A stretch of DNA of 64,000 bases, taken from NCBI RefSeq assembly GCF_023238205.1, contig NZ_CP096659.1, positions 2,993,626 to 3,057,625 on the forward strand, written 5' to 3'. The DNA comes from Halorussus limi (lineage in GTDB: Archaea > Halobacteriota > Halobacteria > Halobacteriales > Haladaptataceae). The notes below the pieces were generated by a model. The model did not search any database. It saw nothing but the letters and a program-made list of their open reading frames with translations, and was not told the origin of the DNA. This document shows, piece by piece, positions 45,319-54,291 of this stretch; positions within the stretch are counted from its first letter, which is position 1, and each line of letters starts with the position of its first letter. Made by a program: the position numbers and the translations under genes.

Positions 45319-45564
45319 TTAGCTTCGTAGTTTTGCTACGAGATCTTCAACTTCTATACCGTTGTCCTCAGTCGTCTCTTCGGTCTGACGTTCTTGGTGT
45401 TCGGACGGTACTTCCACGGTCTCGTTGATCACCGGCGTCTGCTCGTATCTGTCGTGGAGTGTCCGTTGCGCGTCACCGACAGTACCTGGCATTGAATCGC
45501 CAATACTGTGGTCTCCAGTCGAGCGGTGTCGCCAGTTGAACGCGTCGCGGTTATCGTTGGACCC
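45319..45564 (-). CDS. small protein with DNxD/RHRS N-terminal motif
   Basis: An 81-residue protein from GTG 45564, supported by a GAGGTGG sequence a few bases upstream. It shares with the TRAM protein at 41834-42307 the pattern DNxD-x4-RHRS, PGxVGD and T-x-HDR (here DNRDAFNWRHRS, then PGTVGDAQRTLHDR). Its C-terminus is acidic and lacks the TRAM domain. The shared segment suggests both bind the same partner, perhaps the helicase between them or the exonuclease 44 bp downstream. Confidence 0.6.
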   Translation of the reverse strand, partial: GSNDNRDAFNWRHRSTGDHSIGDSMPGTVGDAQRTLHDRYEQTPVINETVEVPSEHQERQTEETTEDNGIEVEDLVAKLRS

Positions 45565-45608
45565 CACAACTACCACCTCGTAAAGGTGTTATTTAATTTT
45601 ATCTCTGG

Positions 45609-46346
45609 TCAAACAATCTCCATTGCAGTACGCCTGTACATATCGTCAAGATCAGGACCACCGAGTACGGTGTAGAGTTCTATTAGGTCCGCGACATCGC
45701 TTGTACAATAATCTTCGAGTAATTGAGTGAACTCTTGGTGGACACTGGTTGCTTCGATACCCGCTTCAACGTTTTCGACGTATTGTTCACCGAGAACTTT
45801 CCCGATGTGTTTGCCCTGTACAGCAGAACCATCTATCTCTGAAAGGTATCCACCTGGGAAATCATAATCGTCATACCAGATGCTGTCGTTGTCGATACCC
45901 GCAATCTCGTATGCTTTCCAATCGGGGAGTATATGCTGGTCTTCCCATAGTTCGTCAGCATACTCGTCAGCCGCGGCGAGTGCGACATCGATATGGTTCT
46001 CGAATAGCCTTTCAGTACGTTTACGAAAGTCGTTGTCGGTAGTCGCGTCTATATCTTTAGCCCAATTGAGAAGATGCTTACCGTCAAACCAAGTGCCGTT
46101 GTACGTAAGGAGTCTTTCGACATTCCGTTGATTGCACCACTCAAACAGTCGCTGGTAGAGGTCCTTAGTATAGGAATCTTCCCAGTTCCCGGCCCGGAAC
46201 AACACTTCTGTTTCTGGCGTTTCTTCAAGCTCGTCAACGTATGCGAGGCTGACGGCAAACCATTCGTAATACTTCGTTTTGTTTGAGTTCTCGGGTGGCT
46301 CTTCGAATGGACTTGCAGTTTCGATATCGAGTACCAGCGTCCCCAT
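45609..46346 (-). CDS. DEDD-family exonuclease (RNase_H_2-like)
   Basis: A 245-residue RNase H-fold protein. LVLDIETASP near residue 3 gives the first D and E. LLTYNGTWFDGKHLL near 80 holds the second D, and the C-terminal LEDYCTSDVADLIELY supplies the final Asp. This is the DEDD set of predicted 3'-5' exonucleases. Start ATG 46346 puts the first strand at the N-terminus. It follows the DNxD/RHRS small protein's stop in the order of the DNA but the gene direction runs toward it, so co-transcription is plausible. AT-richer than its GC-rich neighbour at 46524. Confidence 0.8.
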   Translation of the reverse strand: MGTLVLDIETASPFEEPPENSNKTKYYEWFAVSLAYVDELEETPETEVLFRAGNWEDSYTKDLYQRLFEWCNQRNVERLLTYNGTWFDGKHLLNWAKDIDATTDNDFRKRTERLFENHIDVALAAADEYADELWEDQHILPDWKAYEIAGIDNDSIWYDDYDFPGGYLSEIDGSAVQGKHIGKVLGEQYVENVEAGIEATSVHQEFTQLLEDYCTSDVADLIELYTVLGGPDLDDMYRRTAMEIV

Positions 46347-46523
46347 ACTAGGAAAGCACCTCCACACCACCCTGTCCAAGGAAGTCTACAAGAATGTTTT
46401 CAAATCAATACATATTGAATTCTGGTTTACCAGTTTGGGGAACCAGAATATCCATTGTGATTCTGGAATAAACATTCTAACGAGACTAGAACTCACTTCC
46501 CAAATTGGTTCTCCCTGAACTAC

Positions 46524-49256
46524 TTACGAGTAGAAGACGACGGGGCGGCGGTCGCCACCATGTTCATCCTCAGGAAGGTGCTCTGAGAGATCCTCGCGGG
46601 TGTCGTCGCCGAGGAGTTGGTTGAGGACGTCGACGGCAGAGGCCCGGAGGAGGGGTTTGTTGTCGTTGCCGCAGTTTTCGTCGAAAGTGCAGGCAGGGCA
46701 GCCGTTGGGTTGACCGCAGTGGCAGTCGCGGAGCTGATCGCGGGCGCGTTCGGCGAGCGCTTCGAAGTTTTCGTAGATGGCGCGAGCGAAGCCGAGGCCT
46801 CCGTCGACGCCGTCGTAGATGAACCAGCCGGAGGCGGTGCGGCCGGTGAGCTCCTGAGTGCGTTGTTCGAGTGCGTGGGTGGCGGCTTCGAAGGAGTCGC
46901 CGATGGAGTCGGTGATGTCGTCGTAGTCGGGGTGGGCGTAGTGGGTGTCCATGACGAGCGTGGCGAGGCCGCCGAGGTCGTTTTTGTCGACGCGGAGTTC
47001 GAGCGGGGCGGTTTGGATAGTGGCGTGTTCTGCGGCGTGGAGCCCAGCGATGTATCCGAGGTGGGCGATACCGGTGTTTTCGGGGTCGACGCCGGTTTCG
47101 ATGCCGTAGTCCTGGTACTTGCGGGTGAGGGCGGTTTCGACGTCTTCCGGGACTTCCACCCAGCAAAGCTGCGTATCCATCAGGATCGGCGGGGTTTCTG
47201 TCGGGATTGCTTGTTGTTTCGGGTCGCTATTGCCAATGTAGAGCTGGTCGTAGGAGTGGTGGTGGACGAGCACGGTTCCGCGGCCGAAGTGGAGAGTGAA
47301 TCCGTTGACCTCGCGGGATTCTTCGGACTCGGCGTCAAGAACGTTGACTTTGTTTCGGGTACGGGTGTAGTACTCGCAATCGACTGGTTTGAGTTCGATG
47401 ATGGGTTGCGGGCGGTCTTCGTCGACGTTGACGACTTCGAACTGCTGACCGTTCTGGAGGCGGACTGCGCCTTCGTGGTAGTCGCGGTAGGCGCGGTTCT
47501 GTTCGATTGGTTCTAAGTCGAGATCGTCGGGGAGGCCCCACTTGTCACGGTCGACATCGGCTGCGAGTTGAAGGCGGTAGTCCGTGTCGGTGGTGCCGTA
47601 CAGGTTGACGCGTGTCTGTGGGCGGCTCGGGCCGGAGTAGTGAACGGCGGCGTCAAGGTAGCCGTCGACGAAGCCAGCTTCGCGCCACATCTTGACGGCA
47701 GCCCGAAGTCGGTCTTCATCCGCGAACGTACCGATATCTGATTCATCGAGTGCGATTTCGTCGGCGGCGGCGAGGACGTGAGTCGCAAAGACAGAGTTGT
47801 TCGATGTGTCGACGACGGCGTCTTCGACGTCGTTTTCGAGGAGGTACTCGGGATGGTTGAGGATGTACTGATCGAGTGTGCGGTGATCGCCGACGAGGAC
47901 AGCGAGGCTGCGGCTTGCTTCGCGGCCGGCGCGGCCGATGCGTTGCCAGAAGGACTGTCGCTGGCCGGGATAGCCCATGAGAACGGTCGCGTCGAGATTG
48001 CCGATATCGATCCCGAGTTCGAGTGCGGATGTCGTTGCGAGGCCGGTGAGGACGCCGGTTTTGAACTGGTGTTCGCGGGAGTGACGGGTGTGGCGACCGA
48101 GGCCAGCGTTGTACGCTTCTCTCCCGACGGTGGTCGGATGGTCGTATTCGCGGGGGTTGTTCCGGCGGTGTTCGTCTGCCCGCTGGATGCTAAGCTCGGT
48201 GAGTTTGCGGCTGTCGCAGAACAATAACGTGCGGATGCCGCGCGAGGTCAGATGGTTGAAGACTTTCGGCGCTTCGACGCTGGCCGGGACGCGCTCGGCG
48301 ATGAACTCTTCGCCTTCCTCTTCTGGATCATTCGCATCGTCGATGTCGATATCGAAGGTTTCCTCTTCGGGCGTAGGGTCCTGTGTTTTGTCCCGCGGCG
48401 GCGGGTTCCAGAGGATGACGTCGCGGGGGCCGTGCGGCGAGCCGTCGTCATCGATAACGGTCACGGAGGCGTTAATAAGTTCCTCGGAGTGATCCCGGGG
48501 GTTCCCGATTGTGGCGGAGGTGAGGACGTATTGCGGGTCACCGCCCCAGTAATCGGCGACGCGTTGCATCCGGCGGAGGATCCACGCGACGTGCATGCCT
48601 TCGATGCCAGTGTACGTGTGCGACTCGTCGATGGCGACGAGGTCAAGGGCGCTGTAGAATCGGCTCCACTTGTCGTGGTGTTCGAGGTAGACGTTGAGCC
48701 CGGCGAAGTTCGTGAGGATGACGTCGGCTTGCTCGCGGATGGCGCGTCGGTTGCCTGTTGTATCGCCGTCGTAGATTTCGACGCGGATGTCTAACCCGAG
48801 TTGGTCGTACAGTTCGTCGAGTGCTTCTTGCTGGTCTTTGGTGAGCGCCTTCATCGGATACACGCACAACGCGGTTGAAGCGTCGTTGTGTTCGGCGGCT
48901 CTCGTTCCGTCGGGGTTGAGCACGCCAGCATCGAGGAGATTCCGTGCGATTTGGAGGCCGTAAATGTGAGTTTTCCCGCTGGACGTTGATGTCGTGACGG
49001 CGACGTTGTCACCTGTTTCGAGTGCATTGAGCGCGTCGGCTTGGTGGCTGAACAGGTCGTGCGGGTATGGCTCGGCGAGCTCTGGACGGAGGACTTCCGC
49101 TGTCGGGACCGTGTCCGCTGGTTCGGCTGGTAAGCCGATGGTTTCGAGGTATTCCGAGTCGGGGGTGAGAGAGGTTCTCGGGAACGTGTCTATAATGGTG
49201 TCCGCATCAACGTCGGCTCGTGCGTTCGCGTCGGTCGAGGTGGTGTTGTCACTCAT
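46524..49256 (-). CDS. MrfA/YprA-like DUF1998 helicase
   Basis: A 910-residue superfamily 2 helicase. Motif I TSSGKTH has its Gly-Lys at 94-95, and motif II DESH is at 210-213. The second RecA domain has GIDIGNLDATVLMGYPGQ and QRIGRAGR. The C-terminal DUF1998 region carries cysteines C845, C847, C853, C856 and C862, the zinc cluster of MrfA. Bacillus MrfA (YprA) is a 3'-5' helicase that acts with the exonuclease MrfB in mitomycin damage repair. Here the MrfB-like gene is 2 bp upstream and the Argonaute gene precedes it, so it is the last gene of a six-gene operon. Confidence 0.9.
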   Translation of the reverse strand: MSDNTTSTDANARADVDADTIIDTFPRTSLTPDSEYLETIGLPAEPADTVPTAEVLRPELAEPYPHDLFSHQADALNALETGDNVAVTTSTSSGKTHIYGLQIARNLLDAGVLNPDGTRAAEHNDASTALCVYPMKALTKDQQEALDELYDQLGLDIRVEIYDGDTTGNRRAIREQADVILTNFAGLNVYLEHHDKWSRFYSALDLVAIDESHTYTGIEGMHVAWILRRMQRVADYWGGDPQYVLTSATIGNPRDHSEELINASVTVIDDDGSPHGPRDVILWNPPPRDKTQDPTPEEETFDIDIDDANDPEEEGEEFIAERVPASVEAPKVFNHLTSRGIRTLLFCDSRKLTELSIQRADEHRRNNPREYDHPTTVGREAYNAGLGRHTRHSREHQFKTGVLTGLATTSALELGIDIGNLDATVLMGYPGQRQSFWQRIGRAGREASRSLAVLVGDHRTLDQYILNHPEYLLENDVEDAVVDTSNNSVFATHVLAAADEIALDESDIGTFADEDRLRAAVKMWREAGFVDGYLDAAVHYSGPSRPQTRVNLYGTTDTDYRLQLAADVDRDKWGLPDDLDLEPIEQNRAYRDYHEGAVRLQNGQQFEVVNVDEDRPQPIIELKPVDCEYYTRTRNKVNVLDAESEESREVNGFTLHFGRGTVLVHHHSYDQLYIGNSDPKQQAIPTETPPILMDTQLCWVEVPEDVETALTRKYQDYGIETGVDPENTGIAHLGYIAGLHAAEHATIQTAPLELRVDKNDLGGLATLVMDTHYAHPDYDDITDSIGDSFEAATHALEQRTQELTGRTASGWFIYDGVDGGLGFARAIYENFEALAERARDQLRDCHCGQPNGCPACTFDENCGNDNKPLLRASAVDVLNQLLGDDTREDLSEHLPEDEHGGDRRPVVFYS

Positions 49257-49258
49257 GG

Positions 49259-50806
49259 TTAGAAGTCGGTGAGGCCAGCTTGTTGTCCGGTTGCGCCGCC
49301 AGTGCCGCTGTCGGTCATATCACGTCGCGTGGCATTCGTGATTGCTTGGTAGACGTGCCAGAGTGCCCGGCAGTCGTCTTCGCAGTACGCCTTATGGCGT
49401 TCCCAGTCCGGTTCAGCCGCTGGAGAGTCCGGGTTGCGCATAAATTCTTGATACGCAGCAGCGGTTTGCGCGCCAGTTAACCCGGTTCCGGCAGGATCGT
49501 AGCCGAGCGCGCGAGCAACGTGGTCGAGTTTGTTCGTTCGACCGGGGAGGAGGGCATTCCCGTCGCGGACGGCCCATTTGTATAGGTCATATGTCCAAAT
49601 GTCGTTCCAGGCCTCGACGTATTCGGGGAGGTGCTGTTCAAGGAACTGGGTGATCTGTGGATAGTCGAAGTTGTACCCGTTCCATGTGAGCACTGTTCTG
49701 TCTTGGTGGTTGGCGAGGAACCACGTGATGAACGCTTCAAGTACTGGCTTCGGGTCGTTTGGGTGTTGCTTCTCGATGAACGCTTGATGTGTGTCAGTTG
49801 CTGGGTCGTAGACGCCGAACTGCCAGATGATGGTAGGGGAGAGCCCGTCGGTTTCGATGTCGAGGCAGAGCGGTGGGCGGTCGTCACGTGTCTTGACTGG
49901 TGTCTTGTTTGTGAGAACGATGGGTTCGCCTGAGTCGATGACGTCTGCGTGAGCGTGTATCTTCTCGGCAGTCGTCTGTCCAATGCCGGAAAGGTCCGTG
50001 AGCGTACTGATGGCGAGGTTCTGGACATCGCCCGTTGTTTGACATCCCTGTCTGCGGAGCCGCTTCGCAGTAGACTCGGCGACACCGTTCAGCGCTTTGA
50101 GCCCGAACTGATCGGCGTCGACAGCTTCTGCTGCAACCGTCCCTTGAGGCGTGCAGGTGTACTGTGCGAACTTCAGTCCGTGTTCCTCAGACGCTCCGAG
50201 TCCAGAAATCGGGACCTGCACTGATGAGTGATTATACGAGAGTGACCACTTGTGGTAGTACTCTGCTGGCTGGCCGCCTGCGAGGACCGTGACTGGTTCG
50301 GACAGGGTAGCAGTGATCGCCGCCAACTGCTCAGCCTGAGGGAGGGTCGTGGAGAGGGTCGTCGTATCCCACTCAACGGAGAGTTGGGGGACGAAGAGGT
50401 ACGTCGCCGCCTCGGAGCCTGTCTGCCGCTCACCCGATGACAGCTGGGTCTGAAGTCGAGGGAGGACGTCCCCGCTTTGGACGGCGAGAATGTCTATCGT
50501 CTCGGGGGGTGGCGCTGTGTCAGGTGCTCCGTGAACGCCCGCGTCAGAGGAGTATCGATAGTGGTGGACGCGGTCAGCACCGTGGCCGCGTTGCGGGTGG
50601 AGAACTGGGAGGTCCGGTGCGGCGTCACGGGCGGTCGCATACGCAGTCGGGGTTCGGGCCCCAGGGACAGTAATGAGCGCAGCCGTGAAGTACTGGACAG
50701 CGTCACGGACCGCAGGCTGTGACACGCGGTCGAGGGTAGACGCGGGAAGTGCCAGTAACTCCAGGGGTGTTTCGCCGTCCGTGGTCGAATCGGTGTCTCC
50801 GGTCAT
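49259..50806 (-). CDS. MrfB/YprB-like DEDD exonuclease with HhH
   Basis: A 515-residue protein. The N-terminal 230 residues are uncharacterised. A helix-hairpin-helix region lies at about 238-290 (LNGVAESTAKRL, then LSGIGQTTAEKIHAH). The C-terminal 200 residues are a DEDD exonuclease with D316 and E318 in LDIETDG, TWNGYNFDYP and the final YCEDDCRALW. HhH plus RNase_H_2 is the pattern of YprB/MrfB, the exonuclease partner of MrfA. It ends 2 bp from the helicase gene and starts 12 bp after the Argonaute gene. A 3'-5' exonuclease resecting DNA opened by the helicase is the likely role. Confidence 0.85.
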   Translation of the reverse strand: MTGDTDSTTDGETPLELLALPASTLDRVSQPAVRDAVQYFTAALITVPGARTPTAYATARDAAPDLPVLHPQRGHGADRVHHYRYSSDAGVHGAPDTAPPPETIDILAVQSGDVLPRLQTQLSSGERQTGSEAATYLFVPQLSVEWDTTTLSTTLPQAEQLAAITATLSEPVTVLAGGQPAEYYHKWSLSYNHSSVQVPISGLGASEEHGLKFAQYTCTPQGTVAAEAVDADQFGLKALNGVAESTAKRLRRQGCQTTGDVQNLAISTLTDLSGIGQTTAEKIHAHADVIDSGEPIVLTNKTPVKTRDDRPPLCLDIETDGLSPTIIWQFGVYDPATDTHQAFIEKQHPNDPKPVLEAFITWFLANHQDRTVLTWNGYNFDYPQITQFLEQHLPEYVEAWNDIWTYDLYKWAVRDGNALLPGRTNKLDHVARALGYDPAGTGLTGAQTAAAYQEFMRNPDSPAAEPDWERHKAYCEDDCRALWHVYQAITNATRRDMTDSGTGGATGQQAGLTDF

Positions 50807-50818
50807 TGTTGGGGTTAG

Positions 50819-53428
50819 TTAGATGAAGCCGATTTTATCTCGGAGTTTGTTGGTCGGTGGGAGGTGCTGGCGAGCGGCCGCAGTGCTTGCCAGGTCCGCG
50901 TACATTGTCGTGATTGGAAGGCGAGCGGTGGCATTGGATGCGCCGACGTGCGCTTGCGACAGGAGGTACGTTTGCGCAGTTAACGTCTCGATGGGGGTAT
51001 CGCCGTGGACGCGTTCGACAGTGATGGGTTGTGGGAGTCCGGTGCTTTCTCTGCTGGCGAGGGTTTCGGGTTCCCCAAAGGTGGCGACGATGGCTTTAGG
51101 AAGGTCCTCGTAGATGGCTGCGGTCGCTTTCTGCGGTGTGTCGAAGTGAGCGCCGCTGTATTTCAGTACGCGGGCTGGAGCTTGCTTCCGGATCTCGACG
51201 ACATCGTACGCGACGTCGAGTTCCGTGAGGAACTTCTCGACTTCGCCGAGGTCTTCGTTTGCGAATCCATCTCGGTGGATCGTGATGTGGTTCGGGTACC
51301 GGTCGTATCGGGTCCGGAAGCCCATCACGGCCTGTTTGACGATCTCTTTGAGATCTTTCGGCGGGATCTTCTCTCCAGACTGCGGTCGAGAGGAGGTGTA
51401 TCCGAGGACGGCCCCGTCAGCGTGAATCGCGGTGGTTGCGGCGGCGAGATGGACGTGGTTACCGTTCGCTGATTCGTCGTACTGATGGGTGACGTCGATT
51501 CCAAGGTGGAGTTCTGACTCGCCAGGCAACGCACGCTCAATAGTGAACGGAATGCCTCCTGCAGCCGCGACCAATCCGAGGGCGATGTTGATGATCGTGA
51601 ATCGCTCGTCGAGTGTTTCCTCGTGGGCGAACTGGCTGTTGAGGTCCTTCGTAGCGAGAACCTTTTTCACCTCGTCGTAGACTCGCTCCGGATCCGCCGT
51701 GTCGAAGTACCCGGTGTTCTTCGGCGGGAGCGTGCAGAACACGGCGTCGTAATCGTGGTCGTCCGGGATTTCCGCCGCAATTTCCATGCCCAGCTGGTCA
51801 GGTGACATCGTCGCGTCGAAGGTGACCTCTTCGACGCTGTCTGGCGGAGCTCCGATCTGTTCTAGTTTGCTTTCGAGGGTGGACCATCCCCGCTGGATTC
51901 GCTTATCCCGTTTCTCCATCCGGACGTGGCACACGCGGAAGGAATCCGGTGCTTCGTAAACCCCGAGGCTCGTGACGTCACTCGGATGCGTTCCGGTTTT
52001 CCCATCACTGAACTGCAAGACGTCTGCCTCTGGGTCGAAGAGCCCACGGATTGAGACGTTCTCATCGCCGACCAACGGATCTGACTCGAACTCGACGGTG
52101 TGCCCGTCGAACTGAAGTGGGTCAAGTTGTTTGACGAAGTCCTCAGCCTTCGAGATGCATTGCTCGGCTGACAAACGTGTATTGAGCCGTTGTTTCTCCG
52201 CAAACTCCGGCGCGAATCGAGCGAGATTCTCAGGGTGACCTTGGAGTGCCAGGAGTTCAGGTGGGAACGCCATCTCTGTTCCATCGCCCCGCTGACGGAC
52301 CGTCCAGATAACCTTACGATCTGCGTCCTCGATTTTCTGTACTTTCGCTGGATCGACCCAGGGTTCCTCGCGGTGATACTGGACGAGGCTTTTGTTCCCC
52401 TCGATATGGAGCTTGTCAGTGACGGTTTCTGACCCCACGCCGATAACGTACAATCCCATATCTCGGTACGTTGGTGTCACCCTGAGCCCAGGATGAATCT
52501 CGTCTTCATCGAGTTGATCGAGCGTCTTGTCCGAGAGAATCCGATGGCGGTAATCGACGTGCAGATAGGCTGCACGCGTGGGGAGGACCTCAACGGTGAG
52601 GTTGTATCGCTCGTGAAGGCGGAACCCCTCTTTCTCGATAACGGGTTCGATTTCTAGGATTTTATCGATTCCGTGGATGTCGTACTGGTCGCGTTTCGAG
52701 TCCTTCAGAACTTCACCGAGCATTTCACCCAGAATCTCCCGGTCATCTTCGTCCGCGAAAGCGACCGGTCGCTTACCAACCTCGTTAATCTCGAAGCGGG
52801 GAAGGTCCACTCGTTCATGCGCGAGTTTCACGAGGGAAACCAGTTTGAACGCACTCCCAACCACGACCGGCGTGACGTCAAGTTGTTGCCGGACTTTGCG
52901 GCGCGCGCGGTACGTCGCTCGCAGCGCGTTCTCGCCAGAAGGTCGGAACCCTCGCTTCGGAACGAGTTCGTACTCGTAGACGTCGTAGTCTGGAAGATTC
53001 TCTGTGGCACGGAACGTCGTAAGACCGTGATCGCCACTAGTAGCAGATGTGTCTGGAGTTTCAGCCAGACCGTCTTCGAGAGCTTCCTCTGTACTCGGTG
53101 GGCCCGACATTTCGAGAAGCTTAGCATCACTCTGAACAGTAAGATTCTGGTATCTCTCCCCGTCGTTTCCTTCGTCGATTTCGTACTCGACAGCTGTGAT
53201 GAGGTAGGTAGCCCCCCTATCGTAATCTGCTTCGTAGATCTCCTCTGGTGCAGAGTTTTTCCAGATCGTGACGGTCCGGTCATCACCGCCGCCGTCTGTG
53301 AATTTCAGGTTGCGTCGAGGGTACTGACCCTCGTTCTCGAAGACCGCGTCTAAGGTGAATCGAACGGCGTAGGTGTCTCCAACCGGTACGTCGTTGAGTG
53401 AGTTCTTGTCAAGATTAACTGGTTTCAT
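50819..53428 (-). CDS. long prokaryotic Argonaute with N-terminal OB-like domain
   Basis: An 869-residue Argonaute. The PIWI catalytic tetrad is complete: D645 in GIDVTH, E686 in SGEKIP, D720 in HRDG and D844 in YADL. In Natronobacterium gregoryi Argonaute the equivalents are D663, E704, D738 and D863, a near-constant offset. The C-terminus ends in hydrophobic GFI, as usual. The N-terminal 110 residues read like a single-strand-binding OB fold (TVTIWKNSAPEEIYEADYD), as in the repA-type domain of NgAgo. Start ATG 53428 overlaps the DUF2797 gene's TGA by 4 nt. It should use short nucleic-acid guides to bind or cut DNA. Activity and guide type cannot be read from sequence. Confidence 0.93.
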   Translation of the reverse strand: MKPVNLDKNSLNDVPVGDTYAVRFTLDAVFENEGQYPRRNLKFTDGGGDDRTVTIWKNSAPEEIYEADYDRGATYLITAVEYEIDEGNDGERYQNLTVQSDAKLLEMSGPPSTEEALEDGLAETPDTSATSGDHGLTTFRATENLPDYDVYEYELVPKRGFRPSGENALRATYRARRKVRQQLDVTPVVVGSAFKLVSLVKLAHERVDLPRFEINEVGKRPVAFADEDDREILGEMLGEVLKDSKRDQYDIHGIDKILEIEPVIEKEGFRLHERYNLTVEVLPTRAAYLHVDYRHRILSDKTLDQLDEDEIHPGLRVTPTYRDMGLYVIGVGSETVTDKLHIEGNKSLVQYHREEPWVDPAKVQKIEDADRKVIWTVRQRGDGTEMAFPPELLALQGHPENLARFAPEFAEKQRLNTRLSAEQCISKAEDFVKQLDPLQFDGHTVEFESDPLVGDENVSIRGLFDPEADVLQFSDGKTGTHPSDVTSLGVYEAPDSFRVCHVRMEKRDKRIQRGWSTLESKLEQIGAPPDSVEEVTFDATMSPDQLGMEIAAEIPDDHDYDAVFCTLPPKNTGYFDTADPERVYDEVKKVLATKDLNSQFAHEETLDERFTIINIALGLVAAAGGIPFTIERALPGESELHLGIDVTHQYDESANGNHVHLAAATTAIHADGAVLGYTSSRPQSGEKIPPKDLKEIVKQAVMGFRTRYDRYPNHITIHRDGFANEDLGEVEKFLTELDVAYDVVEIRKQAPARVLKYSGAHFDTPQKATAAIYEDLPKAIVATFGEPETLASRESTGLPQPITVERVHGDTPIETLTAQTYLLSQAHVGASNATARLPITTMYADLASTAAARQHLPPTNKLRDKIGFI

Positions 53429-54291
53429 TGTGCGTCCTCCATTGCCGGGATGCACTCAGCAGGTGCTTCGACCGTGAGCTGTTCTCCTTTTAAATGATCG
53501 AAGTTCACTACAGCGTCCTTCGTCGCCAAAATCTGTCCCCGGACCCCAAGTACCTCTGACTGGAGTTCGTCACCAACAGTGACTTCGGGCAGGTTCAGGA
53601 CAGTCGCGTCATCGCCAGAGAAGTGAACCGGGACCGTGATAATCCGATCATCGAAACCGTCCTCGTCATCCGGAAGGACTGAGAACGGTTCTAGAGACCC
53701 AGTTAGTACCTCACGACAGGAATTTGCAGCCGTGACGAGTTCCTGTTTCGGGTCATCCAGCGGCTCGTACCATTCTTTCGTCGATTCCGTCGACACCACA
53801 TCATCCAGAGCTTCTTCGATGATCCCGGCGACACGACGATTCGGTGTTCTCGCAACGACCATACCGTGCGTCGCTCCTTGCTCTGCCCAGCGACTGACAT
53901 ACCGATCTGCCTGCGTGATGCCAGCCTTCACACAGTCTTTGGCAACTAGGTAGACGACGAAGTTGTGCGCACACGACCGTCGTTTGAACGACGGGAACGG
54001 GCAGTCCTGATACGTACAAGACGTTCCAGGAGTGAAGATGCACTGCTGGTGTGGCGGCTTCGACTGGCACTCCTGGCACGGCGATGTGTCTGCTTGATCT
54101 CCGCAGTGCTGGCACCGGAATCCAGGCTGGATATCGACGCAGATCTCTTCACCGACGAGACCTGCGAGGTCTATCGGCCCATCCGTATCAGCGAGGTATA
54201 GTCGTGGTTTTCCCCGTGACCAGGAGACCATTGTCGGGTGAGCACTCACTGTAGCCCGAGAGCGGAGCGTAGTAGTCTGTCGAACTGTCAT
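53425..54291 (-). CDS. DUF2797 zinc protein of the Argonaute operon
   Basis: A 288-residue protein. Eight cysteines at 60, 63, 72, 75, 84, 92, 97 and 107 form probable zinc clusters. They precede a GIY-YIG-like segment, FVVYLVAKDCVKAGITQADR (111-130), then SRWAEQGATHGMVVARTP and an invariant-looking glutamate in AGIIEEAL. This is the DUF2797 pattern. The C-terminal third is a beta-rich domain. The family has no firm function; a nuclease-like or nucleic-acid-binding role is inferred. It overlaps both neighbours by 4 nt, including the Argonaute start, so tight co-expression is expected. Confidence 0.8.
   Translation of the reverse strand: MTVRQTTTLRSRATVSAHPTMVSWSRGKPRLYLADTDGPIDLAGLVGEEICVDIQPGFRCQHCGDQADTSPCQECQSKPPHQQCIFTPGTSCTYQDCPFPSFKRRSCAHNFVVYLVAKDCVKAGITQADRYVSRWAEQGATHGMVVARTPNRRVAGIIEEALDDVVSTESTKEWYEPLDDPKQELVTAANSCREVLTGSLEPFSVLPDDEDGFDDRIITVPVHFSGDDATVLNLPEVTVGDELQSEVLGVRGQILATKDAVVNFDHLKGEQLTVEAPAECIPAMEDAQ

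Noticed and set aside
46617-47516. Long plus-strand frame of 299 residues inside the helicase gene
   Set aside because: It is a GC-driven antisense shadow of the MrfA-like gene, whose motifs are unambiguous.
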